The translations under genes were made by a program, and so were the position numbers. From contig NZ_RAHH01000010.1 in the NCBI RefSeq assembly GCF_003602095.1, positions 62,001 through 126,000 of the forward strand: a DNA stretch of 64,000 nt, written 5' to 3'. The stretch's first letter is position 1; each line of letters starts with the position of its first letter. The notes under the pieces are model-generated. The model ran no database searches and was not told the DNA's origin. It saw nothing but the letters and a program-made list of their open reading frames with translations. The DNA comes from Rahnella woolbedingensis. GTDB taxonomy: Bacteria; Pseudomonadota; Gammaproteobacteria; Enterobacterales; Enterobacteriaceae. Below, in pieces: positions 7,594 to 15,854 of this stretch.

Positions 7594-8358
7594 TTACTGC
7601 GGCTTTCCGGTCTGTCCGCTGCCCGTCTGTACGCCGCTGTGAACATGATTCTGTAAGCTCTTGCCGCCAGCGGTAACGTCGTTGGTAACGGTGATCGGCC
7701 CTAGCATCGTCGCGGCGCCGCCGCCATCGCCCATACCCTGTGAGAGATTGCCGTTAATCGTCACGTCGCCGTTGAGCGTGATGGTCGGTGCGGTAACGGT
7801 GATGCTACCAGCGGCCTGTGCCGTGAGGTTGCCGGATGTTTTGAGATTGATAGCGTGGTTGCCCGGATTCAGCTCAACATAGGCACCAGCATCATCGGTG
7901 CGCAATTGCACGGCGCTGGTGCTGATACCGCTGATTTTCTTTGTCTGAGACTGCGGCCCGGGGATAACGAACGCATCAGAGATGTCTAAAACTCTGCTAT
8001 CTGCTCTCTCCTGTACGCCTCCGTTTTGCCACCAGAAATCAATACTACGCGACGAAAAAACAATCAGGCATTCGTCACCTTCTTTGAGGGGGAAAGTTAA
8101 CGTAACCCCGCCTCCGCGAGGGAATATGACGGGTAAATCAGTGAGGATTGGATACCGGACAGATTCATACTGGCAATCTTCACTAACAGTACCCGGCTTG
8201 GTGAGCTTTGCTATAATGGCTATATCAACATCGCAGGTTACTGTTTCTGGGTCGAATGAACGAATTATGCCGGGCAACACATTGTTTACGTACGCTTTGC
8301 TATTGTTAATAATAAGCTGCGTTACATCCTGTTCGCCTGCTGGTCGAATGAATGGCAT
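7594..8358 (-). CDS. Baseplate spike protein, Gp138 N-terminal domain family
   Basis: A 254-residue tail-spike protein. The N-terminal half (about 15-115) fits the Gp138 OB-fold: VNNVLPGIIRSFDPETVTCD, then FPRGGGVTLTFPLKEGDECL, IVFSSRSIDFWW. The rest is a beta-helical needle built of Thr/Asn/Gly repeats (LTAQAAGSITVTAPTITLNG) and ends in HVHSGVQTGSGQTG, where His-Val-His could hold a metal at the tip. Such spikes pierce the outer membrane on myophage baseplates. It lies 10 bases downstream of the exported protein gene and in one run with the hub gene. A stand-alone spike in a satellite is unusual. Confidence 0.85.
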   Translation of the reverse strand: MPFIRPAGEQDVTQLIINNSKAYVNNVLPGIIRSFDPETVTCDVDIAIIAKLTKPGTVSEDCQYESVRYPILTDLPVIFPRGGGVTLTFPLKEGDECLIVFSSRSIDFWWQNGGVQERADSRVLDISDAFVIPGPQSQTKKISGISTSAVQLRTDDAGAYVELNPGNHAINLKTSGNLTAQAAGSITVTAPTITLNGDVTINGNLSQGMGDGGGAATMLGPITVTNDVTAGGKSLQNHVHSGVQTGSGQTGKPQ

Positions 8359-8368
8359 TTTATTCCCC

Positions 8369-8713
8369 TCAGCCCTTTACTCGCGAACAGTCAAATGTGC
8401 CAATAATCCGACCCTGATTCATATTGGTGCGGATAAGTTCGACGTTCAGCCAGCGTTTATTACTACCGTCTGGGTGAATGTATTCGAAGCCATACATGTT
8501 ACCGTCACTGGCAGGCATGAGCGTCATTTCCACTTTGGCGCCATTTTTGCCGAACTCGGTTATTTTCTGAGATGTAACAAACTCCCCGTTAATTTTTGAC
8601 ATTGAGTTTTCGATTATTTCAAATCGAAATCCCCCGCACTGCATAGTGATAATCTGCGCGGCATGACTTGCCCCCGCACTTAAAATACCAACCAGCAATA
8701 TGATTTTTTTCAT
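8369..8713 (-). CDS. Exported small protein between hub and spike genes
   Basis: A 114-residue protein with a signal peptide (MKKIILLVGILSAGASHA, cleavage after Ala 18) and two cysteines in the mature part that may pair (CGGFRF and FDCSR). It starts 2 bases after the hub gene and ends 10 bases before the spike gene, so it is co-transcribed with tail parts. I do not recognise a family. A lysogenic-conversion or superinfection-exclusion role is possible because periplasmic moron proteins often sit within tail operons, but nothing in the residues shows it. Confidence 0.7.
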   Translation of the reverse strand: MKKIILLVGILSAGASHAAQIITMQCGGFRFEIIENSMSKINGEFVTSQKITEFGKNGAKVEMTLMPASDGNMYGFEYIHPDGSNKRWLNVELIRTNMNQGRIIGTFDCSRVKG

Positions 8714-8715
8714 TC

Positions 8716-9810
8716 TTAACCCTGTTTATTCATAAATGAGCTAGAAGGCACATCCGTACTTCCTCGAGCCTCACAGGCCAGATCCATGTACCATGCCTGC
8801 CCGCGAGTGTCGCCCGTGTAACTGATATATCGAACCTTATAAACTCCATCGGTGGCTACGCTGGCAGGTTGGGATGTTGCCGGGGCATTAATCAGGTTAC
8901 CGTTTTCATCTCTAATCTTGGTTATCGGTACCAGATTGCCGTTTATATCTTTCTCAACGAAACGGCCACTGAATAAATCCTGTTCTGTTAACTTATTGCG
9001 ATACACCGAAGCCTGATCCAGCTGAATAAGCCCGTTCAGGAGTATTTCGGAATTAATCAGGCACCGCACATTGACGCCTGCGCCGATGGTCTGCTGTGGC
9101 ATTCCAATCAGACCGGTGTTTGAATTTAGGACTACAGCCTCATGCGTTGCTCTGTCCCTTGCCACAATATCGACTTTTCCGTAATTGAATTGCCAGGTAG
9201 CTTTACACTGCGTCGCTATTTCATCGAGATAATTATGGACGTAACCAAAGAGTGCGCGACCACGTGGAAACACCGTCGACGGGAATTCGGGGACGATGCC
9301 ACGGGAAATTCCGTAAGGTTCTAACCTTCTCATAAGCTCGATATAAATATCTTCCGTGGTGTAACCCTTGCTGATAGAGGTGTTGATAAACGCATTGGTA
9401 AACGCTTCTACAGAGTCGCACGCCTGTACCTGAACCCACGAATCAACAGGATTGTCCTTTCCGGTCACCGTAAAGCGAATATCTCCGCTAAAAATGACAC
9501 CATAATTTGAGCCGTTGGAATTCCCGACTTCACTGGTGGGTATGTCCCGCGCGATACCAACATCGCTGGTACGAACATCTGGCGCAAGGCCGTCATAGCC
9601 TGCGATTAGTACAATTTTGGCAAACTCTCTCTGCATAATGCGGTTTTGCGTCTGAGGTGAAAGGTTGTAAATCTTGACCGTGCCAACAGCTGGCCACTTG
9701 TTGTCATTACGCTCTACTTCAAAAGTAACTTTGAAATCACTGAGGCTGATACCTTTTCCATTTTCATCGAGTAGCCTTAACTCGAAGTGACGCATCCAGT
9801 TCTGACTCAT
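8716..9810 (-). CDS. Putative baseplate hub protein
   Basis: A 364-residue phage tail protein. The N-terminus (FELRLLDENGKGISLSDFKV, then FEVERNDNKWPAVGTVKIYN LSPQT) is the beta-barrel pattern of hub proteins in small myophages, followed by a stretch on RFTVTGKDNPVDSWVQVQAC and a module with IYIELMRRLEPYGISRG and DEIATQCKATWQFNYGKVDI typical of gp44/gpD-like hubs that clasp the spike. It precedes the Gp138-type spike gene with only the exported gene between, which is the expected hub-spike order. Its ATG overlaps the stop of the small gene upstream (ATGA). Family placement rests on pattern, not on a search. Confidence 0.75.
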   Translation of the reverse strand: MSQNWMRHFELRLLDENGKGISLSDFKVTFEVERNDNKWPAVGTVKIYNLSPQTQNRIMQREFAKIVLIAGYDGLAPDVRTSDVGIARDIPTSEVGNSNGSNYGVIFSGDIRFTVTGKDNPVDSWVQVQACDSVEAFTNAFINTSISKGYTTEDIYIELMRRLEPYGISRGIVPEFPSTVFPRGRALFGYVHNYLDEIATQCKATWQFNYGKVDIVARDRATHEAVVLNSNTGLIGMPQQTIGAGVNVRCLINSEILLNGLIQLDQASVYRNKLTEQDLFSGRFVEKDINGNLVPITKIRDENGNLINAPATSQPASVATDGVYKVRYISYTGDTRGQAWYMDLACEARGSTDVPSSSFMNKQG

Positions 9811-9974
9811 GCTTTCAGCCCCTCCAGCGCTTTATCCATCAATCCACGGGCAATGACGTGAATAGTTGGCGCAACACCCAGCGGTGATTTTATGCGCTCT
9901 TGTTCCTGAATCTTTTTGATAGCGTCTAACTGGTCACTGCTCAGTAAGACGACTTTAACGTTTGTTTTACTCAT
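9807..9974 (-). CDS. Small protein, probable ribbon-helix-helix regulator
   Basis: A 55-residue product (MSKTNVKVVLLSSDQLDAIK...) with a perfect ribosome site (AGGGGG, 5 bases before ATG). The order strand (VKVVLLS), helix (SDQLDAIKKIQEQERI), helix (VAPTIHVIARGLMDKALEG) is that of Arc/MetJ-type DNA-binding proteins. It is the first gene behind the late promoter and is translationally coupled to the hub gene (ATGA), so it may autoregulate the tail-terS module. Confidence 0.65.
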   Translation of the reverse strand: MSKTNVKVVLLSSDQLDAIKKIQEQERIKSPLGVAPTIHVIARGLMDKALEGLKA

Positions 9975-9999
9975 GGCACCCCCTGATATTTATACAGGT

Positions 10000-10027
10000 A
10001 TTATAGTTTCATTTATCGCAATAACAA
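10000..10027 (-). promoter_or_regulatory. Promoter of the tail-terS module
   Basis: On the minus strand a perfect TATAAT (10000-10005) with TTGTTA (10022-10027) 16 bases upstream; predicted start near 9993, about 20 bases before the first gene. A small dyad AACG-CTAT-CGTT (10027-10038) adjoins the -35 box and could bind the small regulator. Confidence 0.6.
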
Positions 10028-10103
10028 ACGCTATCGTTGCGTTTTGTGAAAGGCTGGGTGATTTTGAAGCTTGTGCCCAAAGGCCATTAATCGAACACCG
10101 CAC

Positions 10104-10322
10104 TTATCCTGCGTATCGCGCCATCGCTTTATATTCCCGCCTGCGTCTGGCTCTGTCAGCCAGCGGATCACCAACCTTTGAAAGGCATTGTTCACGGCGT
10201 TTTATGAGCCACTCGCGGGCATCTTCGCTTTGGTGCTGATCGAATACTGCCAGCCACCGGCTAGCCGCTCTGTAGTAAAGCCCGGACTCTTCCAAATGCT
10301 CGGCCTTATCGTCTCTTATCAC
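10104..10322 (-). CDS. PerC-like transcriptional regulator
   Basis: A 72-residue protein with the PerC family pattern: AEHLEESGLYYRAASRWLAV early, then DAREWLIKRREQCL and an Arg-rich tail. PerC proteins are small DNA-binding regulators named after the EPEC plasmid activator and common in prophages. I prefer GTG at 10322 (GGAG 6 bases before); TTG at 10328 is possible. It follows ssb by 29 bases and could switch between the replication and late modules. Confidence 0.7.
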   Translation of the reverse strand: MIRDDKAEHLEESGLYYRAASRWLAVFDQHQSEDAREWLIKRREQCLSKVGDPLADRARRRREYKAMARYAG

Positions 10323-10351
10323 TGGCAACTCCAGTAGCCTTAAAGCCCGGA

Positions 10352-10801
10352 TTAATCATCAAACGGTGGGCGTTGGTCAAACTCGTTTTGGTAAACTTCC
10401 CAACCCGGCGCGTGGTTTGGCGGTGTGCCTTGTGGGGTGGGTGGCTGTCCTTGCGCCGTGCCTGCGGTCTTCTGCGCGCCAGCGTGAACTGTACGTGCGC
10501 TGATAACACTATCGGCAATAACCTGTGGCGCTTCTTGCTGGGTGCCGTCCTGCGCCTTCCACTGGTTAAGCTGCATATTACCGGCAACACTTATCAGGTC
10601 GCCCTTCTGGTGCTGCGCCAGCAATTCCGCCTGCTTTCCGAAAGCCACTACGCCCAGCCAGTAAGTGGCCTCGCCGTTCTGTGCTGAATGGCAGGGAAGC
10701 GCAACGGCCAGGCGAGCCATCGCCATATGTTTATTGTTCGCTGTGGTGCGCGTCTGTGGATCTGCGACTAAGCGCCCGTATGCTGATATTTGTGCGGTCA
10801 T
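10352..10801 (-). CDS. ssb: Single-stranded DNA-binding protein
   Basis: A 149-residue SSB for satellite replication. The OB-fold runs from residue 1 to about 105 (ISAYGRLVADPQTRTTANNK; ATYWLGVVAFGKQAELLAQH; KGDLISVAGNMQLNQW). A Gln/Pro-rich linker follows, and the tail RPPFDD is an acidic tip that differs from the usual DDDIPF end. Its ATG overlaps the stop of the upstream gene (ATGA at 10798-10801). Together with the primase it forms the replication module. Confidence 0.9.
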   Translation of the reverse strand: MTAQISAYGRLVADPQTRTTANNKHMAMARLAVALPCHSAQNGEATYWLGVVAFGKQAELLAQHQKGDLISVAGNMQLNQWKAQDGTQQEAPQVIADSVISARTVHAGAQKTAGTAQGQPPTPQGTPPNHAPGWEVYQNEFDQRPPFDD

Positions 10802-11184
10802 TGTGTTTTTTCCTTTTCGGTATATTCACCGATTATTGCCAGTGTCATATCAAACAGTTCATCAGCAGCACACCTGGCATCAGGGATACTCAAATCGTAT
10901 AGCGTCATAAACGAGTAGGTTATTGCTCTGGCTGTTTTTGCTGTGGCATATCTGAGATAGATTTTCTCTGCGCGCGCCTCGATGTCCTGCCTGAAATCAT
11001 CACGACAGAATAACCAGTTATGCGAACACTGATAGGGTTCATTAATCCAGGTGATATCTGCTTTTGTGGTTCGGTACCAGACAATGAGCACCGGGTATTT
11101 ATGTTCATCACAGTAATCCAAATGATCTCCCGGAACATACAGGCACGGACGCCCTTTAGCTTCAACATACTTCTTGATAGTCAT
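10798..11184 (-). CDS. Hypothetical protein coupled to ssb
   Basis: A 128-residue soluble protein, unrecognised. The ATG at 11184 is chosen because GGGGTGGGA sits just before it; the ATG at 11196 lacks a site. Features are a Cys/His/Trp-rich first half (RPCLYVPGDHLDYCDEHKYP, then SHNWLFCRDDF) and a helical second half. It lies between the iteron origin and ssb in one operon, so a replication role is likely but not shown. Confidence 0.6.
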   Translation of the reverse strand: MTIKKYVEAKGRPCLYVPGDHLDYCDEHKYPVLIVWYRTTKADITWINEPYQCSHNWLFCRDDFRQDIEARAEKIYLRYATAKTARAITYSFMTLYDLSIPDARCAADELFDMTLAIIGEYTEKEKTQ

Positions 11185-11229
11185 TTCCCACCCCATATTT
11201 TATATTTTTTGTATATATGCAAAAGCAGT

Positions 11230-11519
11230 CGGTTCAGTCGGTTTTCCGGTTCACTATTGCCAACCACTTGAATCATAATAAAAATCACGTCTTTCTTTGA
11301 ACCGGAAATGCTGTTTTCCGAGTCGGTTCACCCGGTTCAAATCCGGTTTACGGTGCCTTCTGTCCAATTTGCTAGCCAGTAAATAATCCGGTTCAGAATA
11401 GTATAAAGTCGGTTCATTTAACGATAAATCCGGTTCATAGTCGGTTCATTTAAAATGAATTATTTTATTTAATATCAGCCACTTGTTCATTTATATCTGT
11501 ATCTGAACCGACTGAACCG
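11230..11519. other. Replication origin with CGGTTCA iterons
   Basis: Eight direct CGGTTCA copies (11230, 11247, 11324, 11333, 11389, 11410, 11431, 11442) and three inverted TGAACCG copies (11298, 11504, 11513), plus the variant CGGTTTA at 11344, in 290 gene-free bases. Three copies from 11410 to 11448 lie about one or two helical turns apart beside AT-rich DNA (11449-11500). The array directly follows the 3' end of the primase-helicase gene, the arrangement of P4/PICI origins where the initiator binds iterons. Confidence 0.85.
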
Positions 11520-11545
11520 GATGATTTTACTCGTGTGGGCGCATA

Positions 11546-14323
11546 TTATTCACTTTCCGCACTGTCCGGTGCGTACATCAACACATAAAATCGTTGCTGT
11601 TTATCTCCAACACGCAGTGTTTTCCGTGTATGCCCCCCGTCATGATCTGCCCACAACATGCCAGCATCAATTAGCACACTAGCGAATGTTTTATAGTTAA
11701 CGCCCTGTGATATTTCTTCCTGGAAGGCTTGCCGGAAGGTGTGAAACTTCATGCGTCCAGTAACTTTATCTTCTTCACGATAACCCGCCAGTTTCTTAAT
11801 CGGCAGATCACGCGCATCCGTCTCAGGGTGTGGAAGATAACGGCTAAACCCATAAGCATTTAGGAATCCCTCTGCCTGCTCGATAATGCGCTGAATCTCT
11901 TTATTGCCGGTACCGAATTCCTGCACCCAAAGATTGAAGTTGTACTGGATGGCATCCCGGCATTCCTGTTCACTCCAGCCGGTGATCACTCTACCCATCA
12001 ACAATGCCGCCTCCAGAATGGCAAAGCGGTCAGCTACGCGGTGAACTTGCTCACCATAGTCAGCAGGGATCAGAGATAGCCAACGGGTTGCTGCGGTTTT
12101 CAGTGCGTCGTTGACCTCCTGTTTGTGTTCTGCCAGCCAGCGGATCCATTCCCGGCCTGCGGCTCCGTGGTTGGCTTCCCAGCTCTGTTTCAGGGCCCAA
12201 GCATGTTGCTTACCATCTTTGTGTTCATGGTGAACGACAGATTTTTCCATTGGCACATTCAGCAGGCGTACCAGCTGGCCCGCATTAGGGCGAATCCCTT
12301 CATTAAGCAAAAATGTTTCGATATCGTGCTCACCGGTACTGATAGCCACCGTTCGCCAGTGTCGTAGTGCCCGGTTACCGCCTTCAGCTTTTGATTGGAG
12401 CTTCCCTTTGCCGTTGAACAGGGTATAGGCGCTGGTTGCTACATCCTGTGCCCGTGCGCCCTGCCCGACTTCATCCAAAGGCAATAGGCCGTCATTGTGG
12501 GCCTCTGCTTCATTAGCGATACCCAGCGCCGTTCCGTACCATGTCAAACGCAGTAAATCAGGCTGACCATAAAGGCTGGTAGCAATATTGGCAGTGGTAG
12601 TTTTCCCTGCACTGGAACGGGCAAATAGGTGAACGCCAAACCCATCAGCTTGTACCAGTCCCACCAGCGGCGCAGCAAGCGCGGTGGCAATTCCCAGCAT
12701 CATAGATGGATTGCCCCGAACCAGACGGGCCACGCTATCCCGCCAACTTTCAACAGTTCCATGTACGGAATAACCAGCAGCGGCAGCACTGCCACCACGA
12801 AACAATACGGGCTGGTCGGGTGTGCCGATAACTTCACCATCCGGCATGATATAGGCACCACAGTGCCAGCCAGAACGAGGCGTTACACTCCATAGTTCAC
12901 GGGTGCCGGTACGTTGTAACCAGTCTGCCAGTACGGCTCGCAACTGGTTTTTGGTTGTGACGCTTACCCCACCAGCTTTCAGTGAGCGCCAACCCTCACG
13001 TTCGCCAATATCTGCGGCAGGAATAGAACGGGTAACTGGTTTATCTGCCCCGACAGGGATCCAGCAGAGAATGAGATAATCGTCGGACTCGTAACGTCCC
13101 AATCCGACGACTTCCAGTGGTGAGCAAAGCCACGCTTCATTGTTGATGATCTCGCCACTCTCTTTGTCCACCTTGGGTGTTATCCAAAAAACGCCATCTT
13201 TTCGGCTTACAACGTGAGGCTTAAGAGGATCAGCGCCCTGATGGTCTTTTTTACCGCCTTCAATGGCTTTAAGTTGAACGGTCACGGCTTTCCCCTGCGG
13301 TTGATACATGGATTCGTTAAAAGCGGTTATGGCGGCGTCAAGCCCGTTTTGATGGCGGTAATCATCCCAATCGGCCTCGTGCTCTGTCGGTGGTAGTGAT
13401 GCCCACCCGTTCACTGATTTTGCGGATTTTTCGGTGGAGATAAGCCCAATGTTTTGTTTCGGCTTTCCGTTTTCGTCAAGTTCTCCCGGCATGTGCCAAT
13501 CGTTATCACCGGCAATGATGATTTGCGCGTCTGGGTGTTGCTGGCGCATGAGTTGAGCCACGGGTAGCAGATTGCCCGCGTCGATTGCTGCCACTGTGAG
13601 GGCATCAGGCCGCATCAGGTGTGCCGTCAGTGCTGAGGCTAACCCTTCGGCAATGATTATGCTCTGTGGCTTCTCCTGTGCGTTGACGGCGTGAAAGGCG
13701 CCTTTCTTCGCAGAACCAGTTAAAAGACGCTTTACCCCCATTGGGGTAATAGTCTGCGCGGCGGTCACCGTCCCAAATTCGTCATAGAGCGCCAGCAATA
13801 GCGAACCGTCGGGCAGAACTGGATATGTGAAACCATCCAGCCCCTTAGCAATGAGGTATGCGCTTTCGCCCGGCTTTGCCTGCGCTGCCATTGCCTGATA
13901 TTTTCCTGTGAAGACTTTGCGGCGTTTCGATGTTTCTGTGTCCGCCCGCTGCTGGCGCTCCTGCTCACGCTGCAGACGTCTGGCTTCCATTTGCTCACGC
14001 CTTTGGCTGGCTGCTTCGTGGTTGGTTTCTGTTACCCGGTAATCAATACCTATCGTGTCAGCAACAATCCGCGCCGCTTCTGAAGTGTCGCAGCGGTTCA
14101 CCTTCGCTACTAAATCCAGCCCGTCACCAGCACCGCATTGGTTGCAGAAATGGGAACCACGCCCGCCATCGTCAAAGCGGAAACGGTCATTTCCACCACA
14201 CGCCGGGCAGGTTGAGTGCTGGCGCGGTGATTGCGGAACGGTAATGCCAGCCAATGACAAAACGTCAGGCCAGCGCCCTGCGGCTGCGGCGGTCACTTCG
14301 CGAATTAGGTCAATATTTCTCAT
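11546..14323 (-). CDS. Toprim primase / DUF927 helicase replication protein
   Basis: Satellite initiator of about 925 aa joining primase and helicase. A zinc-binding domain comes first (CPACGGNDRFRF and HFCNQCGAGDGLDL, about 40-72), then a Toprim region (SIIIAEGLASALTAHLMRP, then IIIAGDNDWH, about 220-275), then the DUF927 ATPase with a Walker A motif (ARSSAGKTTTANIA) and a Walker B-like LPLDEVGQGA. The start at 14323 has AAGGGA 6 bases before it; the frame is open to 14416 without support. The gene sits next to the iteron array it should recognise. It is longer than P4 alpha (777 aa), which has a different helicase end. Confidence 0.9.
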   Translation of the reverse strand: MRNIDLIREVTAAAAGRWPDVLSLAGITVPQSPRQHSTCPACGGNDRFRFDDGGRGSHFCNQCGAGDGLDLVAKVNRCDTSEAARIVADTIGIDYRVTETNHEAASQRREQMEARRLQREQERQQRADTETSKRRKVFTGKYQAMAAQAKPGESAYLIAKGLDGFTYPVLPDGSLLLALYDEFGTVTAAQTITPMGVKRLLTGSAKKGAFHAVNAQEKPQSIIIAEGLASALTAHLMRPDALTVAAIDAGNLLPVAQLMRQQHPDAQIIIAGDNDWHMPGELDENGKPKQNIGLISTEKSAKSVNGWASLPPTEHEADWDDYRHQNGLDAAITAFNESMYQPQGKAVTVQLKAIEGGKKDHQGADPLKPHVVSRKDGVFWITPKVDKESGEIINNEAWLCSPLEVVGLGRYESDDYLILCWIPVGADKPVTRSIPAADIGEREGWRSLKAGGVSVTTKNQLRAVLADWLQRTGTRELWSVTPRSGWHCGAYIMPDGEVIGTPDQPVLFRGGSAAAAGYSVHGTVESWRDSVARLVRGNPSMMLGIATALAAPLVGLVQADGFGVHLFARSSAGKTTTANIATSLYGQPDLLRLTWYGTALGIANEAEAHNDGLLPLDEVGQGARAQDVATSAYTLFNGKGKLQSKAEGGNRALRHWRTVAISTGEHDIETFLLNEGIRPNAGQLVRLLNVPMEKSVVHHEHKDGKQHAWALKQSWEANHGAAGREWIRWLAEHKQEVNDALKTAATRWLSLIPADYGEQVHRVADRFAILEAALLMGRVITGWSEQECRDAIQYNFNLWVQEFGTGNKEIQRIIEQAEGFLNAYGFSRYLPHPETDARDLPIKKLAGYREEDKVTGRMKFHTFRQAFQEEISQGVNYKTFASVLIDAGMLWADHDGGHTRKTLRVGDKQQRFYVLMYAPDSAESE

Positions 14324-14333
14324 TTCAATTCCC

Positions 14334-14933
14334 TTAGTGAGCCGTTGGTGTTTCCGGCCAGCCTTCGGCGTTAACCTTCTGAATGAAGCCGTCATGTAAA
14401 ATTGCCAACGACTCACGCCCCCACTGAGACAAACGCAAATTACCGTTGAGGGGATCGGCTTCGGCCATGTGTTGATAGAGCTTCACTATTTGGTCATGGG
14501 CCTTAACAGCGCTGAACCTCTCAAAAGCCATACCCTCGATATGGTTTGCCAAAGCGAAACGCTCAGTTGCCGGGTAAATAACAATGCCGCCGTACTGCCC
14601 GCGATAGACTGCTGCTTTCTCTGTCGTTCCATCCATTTTGGTGGCATCAATGGTGCCGTGTTTCGCCAACTGTTCATCGATAAACAGGCAGGCCACCAGC
14701 CAGCGCCAGACGATTACCGCCTGCTCGTCGGACTGCTTAAACCAGCCTTTTTTACTCGCCTGAGCGATTTCCGATACCACACGCAGCCCATCAGACAGGT
14801 AGTGGTCATAGTGACCCTCCTCAAGCTGTCTGATAGCCGCTGAGTATCCGATCTGCTGTTTGCCTGCGTCGGCGCGTAACACAATGCTGATACCGGCCGG
14901 GGTTGCTTTAATGTGGATAAATTTGCTCTTCAT
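14334..14933 (-). CDS. Hypothetical protein upstream of the primase
   Basis: A 199-residue soluble protein without a recognised family. Its start overlaps the stop of the DUF4222 gene (ATGA at 14930-14933) and it ends 10 bases before the primase start, so it is translated as part of the replication operon. The C-terminal half (LRLSQWGRESLAILHDGFIQ) looks helical. A replication accessory role is inferred from position only. Confidence 0.7.
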   Translation of the reverse strand: MKSKFIHIKATPAGISIVLRADAGKQQIGYSAAIRQLEEGHYDHYLSDGLRVVSEIAQASKKGWFKQSDEQAVIVWRWLVACLFIDEQLAKHGTIDATKMDGTTEKAAVYRGQYGGIVIYPATERFALANHIEGMAFERFSAVKAHDQIVKLYQHMAEADPLNGNLRLSQWGRESLAILHDGFIQKVNAEGWPETPTAH

Positions 14934-15103
14934 TTGACCTCCGGGATCAGCGTGTATTGTTCAGTAAAGTGATGGACTAGCATAAATGCCGGGCTGGTAT
15001 AGCCCTCGCGAACGAAAGTCACACGACGGAATGACACCGACCGGACTGTGACCACGTCGCCCTGTTTATCCTGATAACGTTCATTTGGCATTGGCTCACG
15101 CAT
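14930..15103 (-). CDS. DUF4222 family small protein
   Basis: A 57-residue protein starting MREPMPNERYQDKQGDVVTV, followed by a short strand-rich part (RRVTFVREGY) and a closing FTEQYTL. This matches the DUF4222 pattern of small prophage and satellite proteins: a Tyr-x-Asp-x-x-Gly start, central basic strand and aromatic end. It overlaps the gene on each side (8 bases upstream, ATGA downstream). Function unknown. Confidence 0.7.
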   Translation of the reverse strand: MREPMPNERYQDKQGDVVTVRSVSFRRVTFVREGYTSPAFMLVHHFTEQYTLIPEVK

Positions 15104-15296
15104 GGGCTTTCTCCCTCTGTGCTTGCTCTTCGATAAGCCATGCCGCGACTGAACCCACCAGATCGCAGGCTATAACTACCGCAGTTTCAATATCGCAAGT
15201 GTCCATATCGTCGATTACCTTGCGAAGCATCAGCAGGGTTACATTCGCCTGGTCAGCGCGATTAGCTGCCTGCTGGATTGTGATTTCATGCGACAT
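15096..15296 (-). CDS. Small helical protein in the pre-primase cluster
   Basis: A 66-residue, strongly helical protein (MSHEITIQQAANRADQANVT...). The stop overlaps the next start in the sequence ATGCGTGA, so translation is coupled. Its size and design resemble the two genes upstream, and the cluster may have grown by duplication. No family recognised. Confidence 0.6.
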   Translation of the reverse strand: MSHEITIQQAANRADQANVTLLMLRKVIDDMDTCDIETAVVIACDLVGSVAAWLIEEQAQREKAHA

Positions 15297-15480
15297 GGTT
15301 CACCCCCGTTGCCGCCCTCAGGGATTGATGAACCTCTTGGTTGATATCGCATGCGAGACTAATCAGGTCGATAAGCTGCGGCGAACACTCGTTGCAGGCT
15401 TTTTCCATAATGGTTTCGTAAAGCGAACAGGCAAGGCCGGCGCGGTATTCGGCAACGTCTAAAGCAATTGGCTCACGCAT
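15286..15480 (-). CDS. Small hypothetical protein
   Basis: A 64-residue protein from the ATG at 15480 (MREPIALDVAEYRAGLACSL...). The frame runs further to 15549 but the ATG at 15480 has a GGAGGT site and overlaps the preceding stop. It holds three cysteines and is mainly helical. It overlaps the next gene by 11 bases. Function unknown. Confidence 0.6.
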   Translation of the reverse strand: MREPIALDVAEYRAGLACSLYETIMEKACNECSPQLIDLISLACDINQEVHQSLRAATGVNHVA

Positions 15481-15676
15481 GGCGTACCTCCGTGGCTTTT
15501 TGAAGGTGTGATAGCGCTTCATGCATAAGACTGTGCACAGCGGCCACACGATTAGCTTCGTAGTTGTCGTTTATCGTCAGGGTGTCCATCCACATATCCA
15601 GTACTGCGATGGCCTGATTACCGTATGCCAGTGCGTTTTCAGCATGGGTGACTACTTCAAAGGTTTCTTTATGCAT
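15473..15676 (-). CDS. Small helical hypothetical protein
   Basis: A 67-residue helical protein (MHKETFEVVTHAENALAYGN...; ends VRHA). The end overlaps the next start as ATGCGTGA, the same junction used between the 15286-15480 relatives and DUF4222. It overlaps the Icd-like gene upstream by 8 bases. No family recognised. Confidence 0.6.
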   Translation of the reverse strand: MHKETFEVVTHAENALAYGNQAIAVLDMWMDTLTINDNYEANRVAAVHSLMHEALSHLQKATEVRHA

Positions 15677-15854
15677 GGCGCACCTCCACCGGAAGGCGAG
15701 CGGTGAAGACCATCACAAAACCAGTGGGAGACATTTCACGTGCTGCGTGCTCGTCAGGCGCGGTGATGTGGATAATGGCACTGCCAGTCGCGCAGAGAGC
15801 CAGAAAACGAAAGCGGTACTGATATTTCGGGTGAGTTTGGGTATGCTCTTTCAT
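15669..15854 (-). CDS. Host cell division inhibitor Icd-like protein
   Basis: A 61-residue protein (MKEHTQTHPKYQYRFRFLAL ... SPTGFVMVFTARLPVEVRHA). This pattern, with HPKYxYRFRFLAL, a beta-rich middle containing ITAPDEHAARE and a closing F-x-ARLPV, is the C-terminal module of Icd-like/Ash proteins found in P4-type elements. The ATG at 15854 has GAGG 6 bases before it. The frame is open much further (to 17114), but a plus-strand gene pair and a chain of hairpins lie across that extension, so I take the short form. Division inhibition is known for phage P1 Icd and is only inferred here. Confidence 0.7.
   Translation of the reverse strand: MKEHTQTHPKYQYRFRFLALCATGSAIIHITAPDEHAAREMSPTGFVMVFTARLPVEVRHA

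Noticed and set aside
14094-14100. CGGTTCA copy within the primase gene
   Set aside because: A single copy inside coding DNA far from the array; expected by chance.
14324-14416. Longer start of the primase
   Set aside because: It overlaps the preceding gene by more than 80 bases; the ATG at 14323 has AAGGGA at proper distance.
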